A DNA stretch of 64,000 bases from Zeugodacus cucurbitae (lineage: Eukaryota; Arthropoda; Insecta; Diptera; Tephritidae), in the NCBI RefSeq assembly GCF_028554725.1, contig NC_071671.1:42106001-42170000 (forward strand). Reading direction: 5' to 3'. The notes under the pieces were generated by a model. The model saw only the letters and a program-made list of their open reading frames with translations. It was not told the origin of the DNA and did no database searches. The first letter of the stretch is position 1. Every line of letters begins with the position of its first letter. Position numbers and translations under genes: made by a program. Shown here one piece after another: positions 45,705-57,965 of this stretch.

Positions 45705-45745
45705 GGCTATAATCCGATAAACGGTTTCTACGCCAATTACATACA
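45705..45745 (+). mobile_element. RTE 3'-end stub with (ATAC)n tail
   Basis: GGCTATAATCCGATAAACGG then TTTCTACGCC closely matches the last 30 bases of the RTE copies, including the positions of the small hairpin. It is followed by AATTACATACATACC as a tail. No upstream RTE similarity remains, so it is either an extreme 5' truncation or the tail of an RTE-dependent SINE. Confidence 0.5.
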
Positions 45746-47619
45746 TACCTGCTCGACTGCGAGATCCTTTTGACCTAATGTGGATCGTGGGAAGTAGGAA
45801 TCGTAGGATCAACTCGCCGTAATAATATAATACCTTACTGTATACTGTCCAACGCGACAATATCCAGATTTTGCCAGACTGAGACTTAAATATCTCAGCA
45901 GTAGTTTTAGTTTCAGCGAACACGACGAATTAACCGGAATAGGTATAATACTATCTCAATAAATTAGTAGCACGCTTAAATCGCTTTGTCGTACTTAAAT
46001 TTAAGAATTCACGGTATCTTTAAAATTAGCCTTTTAAACTAACCTTAAAAAAACAATTCCTGTCTGGACTTCAAGATGATGAGTCAATAATCTTGGTATT
46101 CACGTTTGGATATCAGATTTACACCAGCACCCCATTAAGGATTAAGTTTATGTTAAGACTCTGTGGTATTAACATTCTGTGGCATAACTTTTGTAGTTCA
46201 ATTCTGATCTTCTCTGTCAATTCAATACTTCTTTGATGCACCCACGCATCGCCCATCACTCAGTCAAGTGTTTCGATTTAAGTAATGCCAACGACAGTAT
46301 CTGATTTTCCCCGCACGCCTTTTATCGCTGAAGCAGCACCAACGTCTTAGCAGCGGGGCTGTCAGTGCAAAACTCAGCGCGAGCTCCGAAATGCGTACGT
46401 CAAAAGCAGCGACACCAGCCTGAAACGTGAGCAGCGCTGTGACCCCCCCGAGCGCACTCAACGGAAACACACTAGCCGGAGGCGCTGCTGTCTGCTGCAG
46501 GTTTCAATGTCGCCACCGCAAGCGACAGCCATCGGCAGGCGAGTGCATGAAATATGAATTTAGCCAGCCATCGCTAAAACTACCTAATCTACCGAGTTTG
46601 CTGCCACAAAATATTTCAACTTTCGTGCAGCTTTCGGTGAAAAGTTGTTTATTTTATTTTTTGGCATTGATTTATTTGTTTTGCTGTTATTGTTGCCACT
46701 TCCCGATTTGTGAAAGTTTTCTTTCGAACTTTTCTCCACTGCCTGCTTATTTCAGCTGCCGCTGCCATTTTAAAATTAGAAATTTTTCTTTTCATTTTTA
46801 GAAATTCACACTCTTGCAGCTTTTTGACAGCTCTTGAGCGCTAAGCACTCTGCACTCGACAATTCAATAGCGCGCAAAACGCTTAGCTCAGTTCAGCTGC
46901 TGCTGCTGAATTTTGGACTTGCTTTCAACCTCGCTCGGGATTTTATAGCGCTTCCATTTCCTCCCTAACCCCGCCCACCATCAAGTCCCGCGACAATTCG
47001 CATTTGGTGTGGGGAAAAGTTACTTTTCAACTTTGTTGGGTTGTTTGCGATGCCGGTTTCATTCTACCGTTTGTTATATTTTTTTTTGCATAATTTTTTG
47101 ATTCGGTTTCGAAATTTTATTTCTTGATTTGTACTCCTTTGAAAAAGAAAAGTTTTTCTGAAGATTTTTTCCTTAAATAAGTAAACGTCGTTAGTTCAAT
47201 TAAATGTGTTTAAATCGATCGTTTTTTCTTAGTTTTAATGTAATCGGGACATATTTATATGTCTTTAAGTCAGAGTGATACTTTAATCAAAAAAAAACTG
47301 GTTACTTTTGTGAGCCACCTTGAAATATAATTAAAAAGCTGAGCTTTCAAAACACATCCGGCACTGATGAAACGCAATAATAATGTGTTTCTATGCCGAC
47401 TTATAAAAGGTGTTTTTTAACTATTTACTTTTAGACAAGACTGGTTTTGAGAGCTCATGCACGTTTCATGTCTTGTGTTGCTGTCATTATCAGTTTGATC
47501 TATAATAGTGTACCCCACTTGGATAGGAATTGGTCAAAACTCTTTTTTCCAGGAGATTGATACAATAACATAAAAGATCGAACCGAAATCGTACCACAGA
47601 AAAAAGCTGCACTCAAATG
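45746..47619. other. Non-coding spacer, no gene seen
   Basis: 46200-47000 is notably GC-richer (CAGC, CGAGC and GCTGCTGCTG words) and resembles conserved single-copy DNA. No frame has a recognisable domain. Confidence 0.5.
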
Positions 47620-47985
47620 GACTATAACTTTCAAGACCCCGGATATCGAACATGAAGAATTCAGTGCCTATGAGTAATTTTTCACCGAAGACATCGGTAA
47701 ATCTCTCAGATATTTTAATTTAACTCAGAGGGAATCTTTTTCTTCTAATAGTGTGTCTCTGTACCAAAAATGGTTAAAATCGAGTCATAGCTTTCTCTAG
47801 CTCCCATATACATTATATTCGGATTATCAAACTTCCGGTGGGCTTTATACCGCATATATCGGTTAATATGTGAGATGTCGTAGCAAAATTAAGTGAGCAT
47901 ATAGTCTTGCATATTGTGTACCTTGGTGATGAAAATGAATGAAATCGGTTCGGAAATTACCTAAGCCCTCATATATAAAATCTAC
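47620..47985 (-). mobile_element. Helentron/DINE-like interior fragment
   Basis: It contains ATCTCTCAGATATTTTAATT, TTTTCTTCTAATAGTGTGTC, CTAGCTCCCATATAC and GTGGGCTTTATACCGCATAT, ending in CCTAAGCCCTCATATATAAA. These follow the same order as in the minus-strand copies at 12848-14056 and 22394-23052. No termini. Confidence 0.75.
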
Positions 47986-48239
47986 ATTTTCCTCTTAATT
48001 TAACGGTGCATAAAATTGTTTGCTAAAGCTTATATAAAAATTGATTTGAAGGGGTCTTCGAAAAATAAACATTTTACTGAACACCTTACAACACTTGTCG
48101 TATAAACTTGGCGGACAAATTTTATACACCGTTAAATTAAAAAGAATTATTTCCATGTTTTGGATTTTTAACGAACTATATTCTGTAATTGATAATAATT
48201 ATTTTAATAAATCCTTTTTTCGAACTTCGAAACCAAATA

Positions 48240-48680
48240 CAGTGGAACTTCTCTAACTCGAATCACCATAATCTACAAAAAAACTTAGAGTTGGAGAGAC
48301 TTAGAGTTGTAGAGTTTTTCATTAAAAAAATAAAATTTTTTAAAAAGCTTTAAAGTATAGAATTATACACCGTTTTTTTATTTACTACACTAAAAGTTTT
48401 ATGTACATGCGTTAAAACATGCATTCTGTCATTTTGTTGGTTGCACTTTGCTTTGTTTAGCTGTTGACGTCTGTACCTCAGCCTTGTTCCAAGATTTATG
48501 CAATCCATAAGTGTAATATCATATTTTTTGTTCGCCTCCATACGAATATAGGGACTCTTTTAAAATTCTGCGTCGATAGTAAAATTTTATTTTTAGTATT
48601 ATGCCCTGGTCGAAAAGTTCGTTTTATGGAAGGAAATTTCTATGAAATTTGACTTTTCTTCGAGTTATGGAAGTTCCACC
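48240..48680. mobile_element. Pogo/Tigger-like MITE
   Basis: The left end (TA)CAGTGGAACTTCTCTAACTC then GAA is mirrored by TTCGAGTTATGGAAGTTCCAC at 48659-48679. The CAGTGGAACYTC...TAACTCGAA terminus next to a TA dinucleotide is characteristic of pogo-like elements in insects. The last bases on the right are changed (CACCT instead of CACTG) and the right TA is lost. The 0.44-kb interior has AACTTAGAGTTGGAGAGACT repeats and no transposase. Confidence 0.65.
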
Positions 48681-48911
48681 TTTTTCCGAGTTTGGATGCT
48701 AACTTCGAAAATCGGAGAATGGAAATTTTTACTTTTGTTTCAGTCTCCATGAAAAAATCAGTTTGGTCCAATACCCAGAAAAAGTCGAATGAATCCTCAC
48801 ACCAACGAATACCGTTTGCAAATCATTGAAATTTATTTCTTCCATTTTATGGTTATTATAATTGCAAAAAATTTACACTATTTGACATAAAACCACCAAC
48901 AAGATGTTAGG

Positions 48912-48990
48912 TTCGCAGCAATTGGGTCTCTGTTACTCCACTATGTGAAAAGTTTGTGGAAAGATTCAGGTATGAAGCGTTTAGTGACTG
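48912..48990 (+). pseudogene. Scrap of an insect DDE transposase (HTH region)
   Basis: One frame reads GSQQLGLCYSTM followed by a stop; an adjacent frame continues with WKDSGMK. This matches the 'RRSQQLGLCYSTLWKILRKDLG' helix-turn-helix segment of the same family as the relic at 2770-3105. It is short, so confidence is limited. Confidence 0.45.
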
Positions 48991-49154
48991 TGATCTTGAA
49001 AAATGTGACAAAGATCCATTTTGTGATTGAGAAATTGTGCTCATTTCTGTTTGAATAAATACATGAAAAAGCCAAACTGCCGTTTTTGGAGAGAAGACAA
49101 GCCTGCTTTTATTATTATACTGGAAGTCAACATTGATGTGAATGCATAAAGATC

Positions 49155-49440
49155 AATCCTGCCTTACCTACCGTTTGTGCCAGCTCGACGCGAACCAGCC
49201 TTGACCATTTTCGCTTGACGTTATTCAAAGTGACCCACTTTTCATTATCTGCCATCGGCTTCAGAAATTGATATTTTTTTGCGATTCAACAACACTTCGC
49301 AGATAGTAGATCCATACATCACGCTTCTTGTGGTATTCAATCCTCTCTAAATAGTTCAAAACGCTATTTTGTGCAATGTTAAGCTCCTCCGCAACTGAAA
49401 CAGTGCTTTTATAACTGCTGGACTCAACGACTTCTAGTGA
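49155..49440 (-). pseudogene. Mariner-family transposase relic
   Basis: On the minus strand a frame from about 49440 reads STVSVAEELNIAQNSVLNYL, the second helix-turn-helix of mariner transposases ('REVAEELNVDHSTVVRHLK'), then continues IEYHKKRDVW to a stop at about 49285. After a frameshift it gives FLKPMADNEKWVTLNNVKRK then LAQTVGKAG. This corresponds to the mariner block '(R)MVTGDEKWV.Y.N.KRK......G'. The catalytic Asp of GDEKW appears as Asn, so the copy was inactive even before the frame breaks. Downstream DDE residues and terminal repeats were not seen. About one quarter of a normal mariner protein (near 345 aa) remains. Confidence 0.75.
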
Positions 49441-52400
49441 GCGTGGTTCTTTAAATCAAAATTATTGGAACGGTATCGATTAAATCAAAATGACTTATCA
49501 GGACCATAAACACTATTCACACTTTCATTGTATTATCCACATGCAAGATATAGAATACTGAATTCATCTAATGGAAAAATAATGGATTGCTTTTTACTAG
49601 TTCTTATATATTTAGGAGGTATACGTTCTAAAACGAGGGGCGTCATTCTCTTTGAATAGGAAAAAGAAAATTTCTTTTAAATTATGTTAAGTTGCGATTT
49701 GATACTGAAGAGATGATATCTGTCCAATTCACTCCCGATATTCGAAGTTGAAAAATCTAGTCCATTTTTTTTAAAGAAGATTGAAATAAAACGAGAATGG
49801 AATTCTTAGTGATTAATATTATGTTTGGTTCCGTATCAACTGGATTTTCCTTTCCTATTCCTTATACTTCTATACCTAACCCGATAATATAGATACATAT
49901 TCTCAATATTATTGAAGTGATGTCAACAAACTAAACTCAAACTAATTTGAAAACGTATAAAGCAAGACTCTATATGTTTGATACATGCTTACATGAATAG
50001 CAATGTACATATTTATGCTTTAGTACTCACGAGAATGGAGACAAAAATATTTGTGCGATTATCTCGTAATTTATTTTCCATTCACTTTGTGCCAGTCAAA
50101 GTGTTTGCATAAATTCGCAAATGGGCCAAATGATTCACAGATTTGAAATGCTGAAGGAGCACTCAAACGACAGCTACTAAGTTGATTAGTGCTAATGATG
50201 TCATAAAGGGGAAAGCCACAAATAATCAGCAATGAGATAAACGAAAGCCAGCAGCAGAAACTCCGGAAATATTATGGCTGGCGGAAGACGGAAGGAATGA
50301 CGGAATTAGCCATGTACATAGCATGTATCTGTATGTGGATGTATGTGTGTGTCTACAGCAGCTGTTCTTAGTATGAAAATCAAATAAGCTCACTCACTCT
50401 CCAACGCCACGCAGATTGACAAACATCAAAAGGGTAAACGAATAAAATTGGAAGTAGCAAATAAAGTAAAAATAACTCAACATCAAATCCCTTTTAACGA
50501 CGAAAATCCGTAGAATTCAATTGCAACCGACAAAAAAAAAACGCAAAACAACTATGTACGTACATACGTACCAGCATTCACATGTCGAGGAGCAACCATA
50601 AAGGAAGTGAGTCGAAATGAAATCAGATGCAATGAGGAAGGGCCAACAGCAGGTCACCAACGGGTGCGAAAAGGTTGGATTGAATGCACGATTATTTGCA
50701 ATTCGACATCTGCATCCGCCTGGCAGGAAGGAGCTCGGCGAAGGATAATGCGATGCAGAAATTGAATGCGGCGAATAAACAGACAGACAAACGCGCACAC
50801 AATCGCACATAGTTGCACTCCACACCATTAGACCGAGCAGATGCACTGCGGACGCGACGACTGCTGCACAGCGCATTAGTGCAATCACAGAGTCGAAGAA
50901 AATGTGAATGGGACGCAGCGCAAAAGCAAGGGAATGTCAGCTGTTATCATCCTTGCCTGTGTGCTGCAACGAAGGGTGCCAGCCGCAAAGAGCATAGAAG
51001 GCAAGCGTGAAGTGCAAAGAAAGCAGTGCAAAGTTATTCATTGATTTCCGGCGACAGGACAACAACGATAATGATGATGATCAACTTTTTGTTGCTGGAA
51101 AAGGAAACAAGCTGCATAAGCGAGTGCGATTCATTCATAGCTCCCAAAGACAGCGGCAACTGCAACAACAACTGCAGCTGTCTGTCAGGATATGCAACGG
51201 AAGAATTTATATTTGCGCAAGCATTGTTGAGGGTGCACAAATATTCCCCAATTTCTCTTTGAATGAGTAAATCAAAGTGATGACTGTGTGGCGAAAATTT
51301 CCGTCAATCCATTTGGTGCGAAATCTGCTTGCTTTGAAGAAGTAGCGGACTTTCTTAGAAATATCAAACAATCCTCAAGCAGTACTTTGGTGCCAAATGT
51401 CTAAGAAGCCTTGTGGGTATATTCAGCGCTATGTAAAAAATATTGTGAAAGTCTTCTAACAGAGTAATTTCTCAAAATAGATCCCGGCACTCCTCAGCTT
51501 AACCAAACAAAGACTGTGGAATGGGCTCGTAAAGCGCACAGATCTTTTGATTTAATTCGCCAAATTTTAGTGTAGAAAAACATGATTTTGGGTATTCTTA
51601 TCACTCTCGGTTCTTACTCAGCATTATTGAAACTTAGACACAAGCTAAAGCTTTCTAGGCTTTCACAAAATATAAAATACGGGGTAACTGAGTTTGAGTG
51701 TCTCTGTGTACCTCTGCCTTGGTTCAAATTCTGAACCGTTCGTAGGGGGTTTAAATATTCTATGAGAGGAAGATCTTAATTGTTTCAAATAAATGTGACT
51801 TTGAACACAATTCAATAAGCCTGACAAATGTTCGACCTCAAGACCCACACTGTTACCAGTGCGAGAACACCCAATGAAATCTGGTTCGAGACACAATTAT
51901 TGCTTGAAAATACCAGAATATTTACTGCCTTCAAGTGGAAAACACATCACCTTATACGACATAAGGAAGCAATAAGGCAAACCATAAAGAAGGAAACAAG
52001 AAAAGCAAGTGCAATTCCATGTTTTACACACTTCAGTACATTTGTTTCGGCATTGCTTGAATATGGAATGCACGTATGCATTTACATCGACGAACATACT
52101 GTTTAAGAATGACTTCATTCCTTTGTATTGACATGCTGCATTGCCACAAACACACACGCCGGATTGTGCAATGAGGTGTTGCAGGGATTTGCCAAAGCCG
52201 AAAGTCAATGCATTATGTACATACACATGTGTCAGTAGTAATCGCAGCCACGTACATATGCGCATTCCGGCATGTGTTTCACTTAAGGATACACAATGTC
52301 TGATGATTGAGCGCAGTCTCACACACACACACTCACCCAATGTGAATTTGTGCAATGCTTGATGCATATGAGGTGTTGCACTGCTGAACCTGTAGTCGAA

Positions 52401-55165
52401 GCAAATAATTAAAGAGTTTTCTTAGGTAAAATCTGAAAATTAATTTTGTTATTTATCTAAGGAATCTGGTATTTATTAATATTATTGATGATAATTAGCA
52501 TCATGCAGAACATGTGTTAAATATGTCAAAACCAGAGTCTTGATAAGTAGAAGTTTAACATGCTACAGTATCGAGAAAAAAATTGCGGGAGGATCCCTTT
52601 GGTTTCGCGAGGCAGCTCATCGTCTGCAATGGGTGGTGGTTTCACGTCTTTCGCTAAGAGGAATCGGGTCATTATCAAAAATCAGATACCCATAAATTGG
52701 GGCTATTATGACTTATTCATGAACGATATATCGAAAGCGCTTCGTTAGTACCTTTAGAGTATCAGCCATCGCGATGAACTTAATTTCATGGACATCCGAA
52801 ATCTTTATACCTCGCTGATACAGAGACCGACGAAAAAATTTGTGAATCCATTAGGCATGTTCTGCAAATCGTTTTCAGGCAAGATTTTCACATTTTCCGT
52901 TTTCAAATCATTTGACATGTTCAGTAAATCGTTCCGTTTTTGTTTTTTTTTTTTTTTTTGAACATCAGCAAATCTTTTTGCCGCCCTATTCTGCAAATCA
53001 ACAATAAGAATATATTAACAAATAGTAAGGAATGTGTTGCCACATATTCGGCCATAAAAACATTGTTGCTTTAATAAAAACCACTTAATTTCAAATTTTA
53101 AACCAACTAATTGTTTTTTTTTGGTTATTTTGTGAAATTGAAAATAAAACAGCTGTTTCAAATTTAAATTCTAAATTAAATGAAATCGTACGAATTGTAA
53201 TTTCTGATCGGAATTGAAATCGGGCGATTTCCAGAACTATACATGTATCCGTCACACGAGTTCCCGTTAAAATTGATCACTGTAAAGTAAGGTGAATGGA
53301 ATTGATTGTAAGTGAAAAATAAATCCTCCATACAGGCATTCAATACTTGTTTACAAATTTCAACAAACTAGGCAATCAGTTGACCAGATAGAGTTAGGGG
53401 ACATGTACAAAATTATAAATCTGCCTATACCTACTTCCCATAAATCGAGATTTTAACACTGAAAATGTAAAATTTCTTTTACTTTTTTATGAAGAACGAG
53501 AAAGTGCTTCCAAAGGTGTCATTTCATTTATCTGCGGCCCATAGTTTTCTTTGTTTATTTCATACTGATTAATAACTCTCATCATCCGGTTGGTTAAACC
53601 TGCCTTAAAATACACACCTTTATACCAAACCTCAAATGCATAGAGATAGAAATGCGCTTGCAAAGAGGGTTTACTTCTAAGACTGCTAAAGCCTACCACA
53701 CATTTCTCATTTTGAGATAAGAAGAGAAAAGCCTAAGGACATTGCGGGCAGAATACCTGCAAGAGTGGTGCCGGAATGAATTTGAAATGGATGCAACGAT
53801 TTATTTTTTTTTTCTTTTTCATTTTTGTCTTTCGCTTGGCAATCCTTCAACTACACGCTACTATTGCTATTCAACAATTCTTCTTATTCTGCTTAGAAAT
53901 CTGCCCCAAGTGATGGCTGAGGATTTGGACTCTGACAATCATACATTCGTACTTGCATATGCAAATACAATAAATAAGGAAGTGCTACATTCGACGTCAG
54001 CCGGATAGTGGATACTTCCGAAATATTAGCTTAAGGTACTTTGTGGACGGATAAATTCGGAATAAAGTCAACCAGAACTTCGGAAATCATTAAATAGGGG
54101 TATTATGGGTGAAAACACAATGACCGATAGTTTCCATTATAAAGTCAGCCCTATATACACTGAAGTGTTCATATTCTGTTTTTAATGATTTTAGAAGTTT
54201 TGGTCTAATTTCGCTAATTCTTAGAGAGCCCCAAACTAAAACATTCCTTATTCAGATAACTCCTCAAAATGTTTCAAGATTCATCGATGTATATCATCAT
54301 TGTGATCAATGTATATCAAACATAATTATATGTCTTTCTCTATTATATTCAAGTATCACAAACAACTGTCCGTTAGGTGAAGAAAGCTCTTATACTCTCT
54401 GTAAAACATGTTGCAAGCGTTTAAAATATACTTCCGTTTGCAAAGACCGCTGGGAATCTGCTCTTGTATTGATGCGAAAACTGGCGCAACATTTGTATTC
54501 ATAATTCGCATTTGACCTCAATAACTCAGACTCTCACTGGCAGATCTGCACACGCACGTGAACACTTTTATGCACTCAATTTGCGGTCTTAACACGTTCT
54601 CGCTTTGTTGTTGGCAGTCGCTCTACAATGGGTTGAGGCATTTCTCTTTTCCTTGAAGATAACCTTACTCGTGTTTGATGTTTACTTCTTTTCCTATTCT
54701 TTCACTGCTATCTCTTCAATGACAATCACAAATTGCATTCAACATTCATTCCAGTTTGGGTTGCTGCTTCACTGTTTGTTATTCTTCGACAAATTTTGTA
54801 TGCAAATTATATTTCTATATTCCGAATTGGCATGCATTGTATTGAAAATTGTCAAGGCAACTTGCGCAGGATTTGATTGACTGCGAGTCACATTTATTCT
54901 TTTTAATATGAAGTTTCAGCAATTGTGCTTTTTTCAGCTAAAAAATGTGAGTGTTTTCAATGTAACAATCGACATATCTGGTGAATTTCTTATTAGCAGT
55001 CATACCAATGAAAGGAAATATAAAAATAGAAATATTAATCTTTTTACACTAATATTTTTATGAAAAGCTTAACTTCACCTAAAATATATCCATTTGATTG
55101 TATGTACATGAATGTAATAACCAAACGGAAAAAATAAAAAAATCACAATTTAATTATACCCTGCT
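49441..55165. other. Non-coding spacer, no gene seen
   Basis: 50100-51260 and 51900-52370 are less AT-rich and look single-copy. Long frames (50517-50888 on the minus strand, 51007-51270 and 51828-52106 on the plus strand) have no recognisable domain. 52940-52962 is a poly-T run. 53450-54880 contains T-rich hydrophobic frames typical of chance. No RNA gene or named repeat was identified. Confidence 0.5.
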
Positions 55166-55178
55166 AATTGAAAAAAAT

Positions 55179-55946
55179 GAGCAACACCAAAAGCTTCGTC
55201 AGGATTGTGAAGGACCTCTCCGAGCCTTTCGATACCAAACGAGTTTTCAGACAAGGTGGCTTACTATCTTTAACCTGATGCTGGAGAAAATAATACAAGC
55301 TGCAGAGCTAAATAGAGAAGGTACAATCTTCTATAAGAGTGTACAGCTACTGGCTGGATAGGGAAGCGAAGCGAATGGGTCTGGTGGTGAACGAGGACAA
55401 GACGAAATATCTCCTGTCATAAAACAAAAAGTCAGCGCATTCGCGTCTTGGCTCCCACGTCACTGTTGACAGTCATAACTTTGAAGTTGTAGACAATTTC
55501 GTCTACCTGGGAGCCAGCATTAACAGCAATAACAATGTCAGCCTGGAAATCCAACGCAGAAGCACTCTTGCCAACAGGTGCTACTATGGACTAAGTAGGC
55601 AATTGAAAAGTAAAGTCCTCTCTCGATGAACAAAAACCAAACTCTACAAGTCCCTCATCATTCCCGTCCTACTTTACGGTGCAGAAGCGTGGACGATGTC
55701 AACATCCGATGAGACGGCACTAGGAGTTTTCGAGTTAAAGGTTTTGTTCTGAAAGTGTTCTATGCAGTACCCGCTGGTGGAAGCCTAGGAAAAGGGAGAC
55801 CTCCACTCAGATGGAAGGACCGGGAGGAGAAGGACTTGTCTTCCCTTGGTATTGGCGCCAAATTGACAAAAGGAGAGATGCGTGGCGCGCTCTTGTGGAC
55901 TCGGCTATAACCGCGTAACCATGTCTACGTCAAGAAGAAGAAGAGG
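55179..55946 (+). mobile_element. 5'-truncated RTE-clade retrotransposon (copy E)
   Basis: Starts in the reverse transcriptase at the SNTKSSVRI-equivalent (GAGCAACACCAAAAGC) and ends with CTACGTCAAGAAGAAGAAGAG, the GAA-type tail shared with copy C. A deletion of about 85 bases joins CTACTGGC directly to TGGATAGGGAAGCG (near 55353) and removes the YADD active site. A second deletion near 55750 removes most of the RWLGHVVRM region. Flanking AATTGAAAAAAAT (55166-55178) and AATTGTAAAAAAT (55947-55959) are 12/13 identical and probably the aged target duplication. No long frame remains. Confidence 0.92.
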
Positions 55947-55959
55947 AATTGTAAAAAAT

Positions 55960-57275
55960 TAGGTAATACGCTTTAGTTTTAAGCTCAGATTTTTATCAAC
56001 GAAATACAGTTATACAAAAATATTTATTTTCTTTTACAATAAATAAATACTGAAAATAAATCACTTTACTGAGTCACAGCAAATTAGTCATTGTGGTATT
56101 AATTACTGCGTTTCGGCTATAAATTGTCCTTGACATTGACACTAACTTGTCTCTTAATTTGGTTCGCAGCGCTCATTTGAGCACATTTCGTCTCACTCTG
56201 TGCACGTCAAACATACATACATACATACATAAGTACACGTGCAGGTATCATTTACTGAGGTCACAACGAATACTCAGCGCTCGTATTACAAGCCACCCAT
56301 GTGGCCTTTGGTTCTGTCATTTAACAACATCAGATTGAAATTGATCCATTGCTTTGGCAAAAAAGTGAAAACAAACGGTAAAAGTTAGCGGTGGAAAAAA
56401 GCTGGAGAGGATCGAAAATCCAATCGGCAAACTCTCATGTGAATACAAATGTGGAATATGGTGAGGCCGAAATGATGCAGTGTTAGCAAAATGCCCTGTA
56501 GGAAGGACTGAGGCTTTAATTGATTTCATTTTTTACGGACAAATAAATGTGGCCTGATATTTACTGAGTGCTAACTTTAAATTTGAAGGAAGTCTAGATT
56601 GAAAGCTACATCTATGTATATATACACGTTGAGATCAAAAAATAACGGAAATCTAATATATAATATTTCACTAAGAATTCTATAACACCAACGAGTATCA
56701 TATCCATCCGGTCAGCCGTTTTGAAGAGGCGGAATCAGAATGGAATGGGAAGGTTAATTTAATCAAAACCGAATTTCGTGTTTCCTCCAAATAATTGCAA
56801 ATCGATTAGCATCAAATAAAATAAAACATCTCAATATTTATATTTATGTATCCGTCGAATATTTCAACCAATTTATGTATCACATTTTGAGCCCAATAAA
56901 GCACTGACAAGACCTTCTCAAGTCTTTCTCTTTGAAATAATTTTGTCTCTCTGTATTTTCTCATGATGTAAACACTACTCATAATTAGTTATTAGTGGAA
57001 ACAGTTTCAAACATAAACAATACTCATCATCATTTCTTCAAACTCTCCCTTTAACACTTCCCTGTTTTAATACAAAAAACTACAAATAAGGTTAAAAAAT
57101 AAATTCATGGATTGCGATTTGATGACTAAAGGATTTGTGTAGCACAGTCGTTACTCCAGAATAGAATTGCCAATGTGCTCTATTTAGTGCACTGAAGGGA
57201 CAATATTTTTCATTTGAGTCAGTTATCACAATTTCCAATAGATTGCGGTGTAGCTACGAGGATATACTCTCTGTA
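55960..57275. other. Non-coding spacer, no gene seen
   Basis: Mostly AT-rich, with a (CATA)n run at 56210-56231. A mariner-terminus-like phrase (GAGATCAAAAAATAACGG) lies at about 56630-56648. No gene was recognised. Confidence 0.5.
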
Positions 57276-57520
57276 TGATCTTGATATCTCTCTCTTTTTC
57301 TACCGAACTCTTCTAGCATCTTTCAAGTGGAAGTACTAGGTATAGAGAAGGACTGTGGTGTTATACTGAACCAATACGAGAGAATAGAGAAAGTGAATAT
57401 TTACACAGACAGTCAGGCTGCAGGAAGGCTTTGAGTTGACTGGCAGAAAAACTCCACTTGTCCATAATATTTGTTCCCGGCCACAGAACATTTTCGACAA
57501 GAATCCGAAGCGGAACAAAT
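57276..57520 (+). pseudogene. Orphan RNase H domain of a non-LTR retrotransposon (decayed)
   Basis: A frame from 57312 to the TGA at 57432 reads SSIFQVEVLGIEKD, then ILNQYERIEKVNIYTDSQAA. FQVEV...I matches the helix carrying the conserved Glu, and IYTDSQAA the strand with the catalytic Asp of RNase H. In another frame FVPGHR (57470-57487) matches the 'WVPGH' motif, with frameshifts on both sides. Upstream, DISL-FFYR (about 57275-57305) resembles the preceding strand. No reverse transcriptase is attached. As with the minus-strand relic at 10860-11345, this implies an I/Jockey/R1-type element rather than RTE. Confidence 0.7.
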
Positions 57521-57729
57521 ACCCGTCAGGTAATACCAAGCGAGATCTCCACGCACAGTATGAATAGATTGCTCAAGAAAGATGAAAATCGACAACCAGA
57601 TGCAAAATAACAAAGCAGATTTGGCCTAAATATGACAGGAGAAGAACCAATAGACCATTGGTTCTGATCTGATGGGGTTAAATGGACCTCGGATACGGAT
57701 TCAGCGACCCCAAAAACATATAGCTCACA

Positions 57730-57965
57730 TAGTAAGAGCCAGCGTTTGAAAAACTACGCTACTCTCGTAGCATTTCATTTTACTCTTGCTACCGCTCTCA
57801 CTTTGTCGAGAGCCACAGCATAGCCTTAGCATAACAATGTAAAAGTATGTACTCTACTCTGCTCCGAGTTTTGTTATGTAAAAAACTATAGCTGGAGCGG
57901 GAGCAAAAAATTAAGTTCTGCGCTATGCTCTGGCGTAGCGGTAGCAAAAAATTGGGCTCTTACTA
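57730..57965. mobile_element. hAT-like MITE with palindromic interior
   Basis: The left end TAGTAAGAGCC (57730-57740) is mirrored at the right by GGCTCTTACTA ending at 57965. Inside, both arms carry related CTACGCTAC/GTAGCGGTAGC words and runs of A/T (TTTGAAAAACTACGC; GTAGCAAAAAATTGGG), so the whole 236 bp is partly self-complementary. The TAG...CTA ends suit hAT elements, but no clear 8-bp duplication survives. Confidence 0.5.

Noticed and set aside
45528..45923. 131-codon minus-strand frame
   Set aside because: It overlaps the RTE stub in antisense (GGCGTAG...GGATTATAGCC) and has no recognisable motif.
50517..50888. 123-codon minus-strand frame with a hydrophobic start
   Set aside because: Composition and Cys content come from simple sequence. 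No start context, splice signal or domain supports it.
54605..54880. Hydrophobic 91-codon frame resembling a membrane protein
   Set aside because: T-rich DNA gives Phe/Leu/Ile-rich chance frames. No start or splice support.
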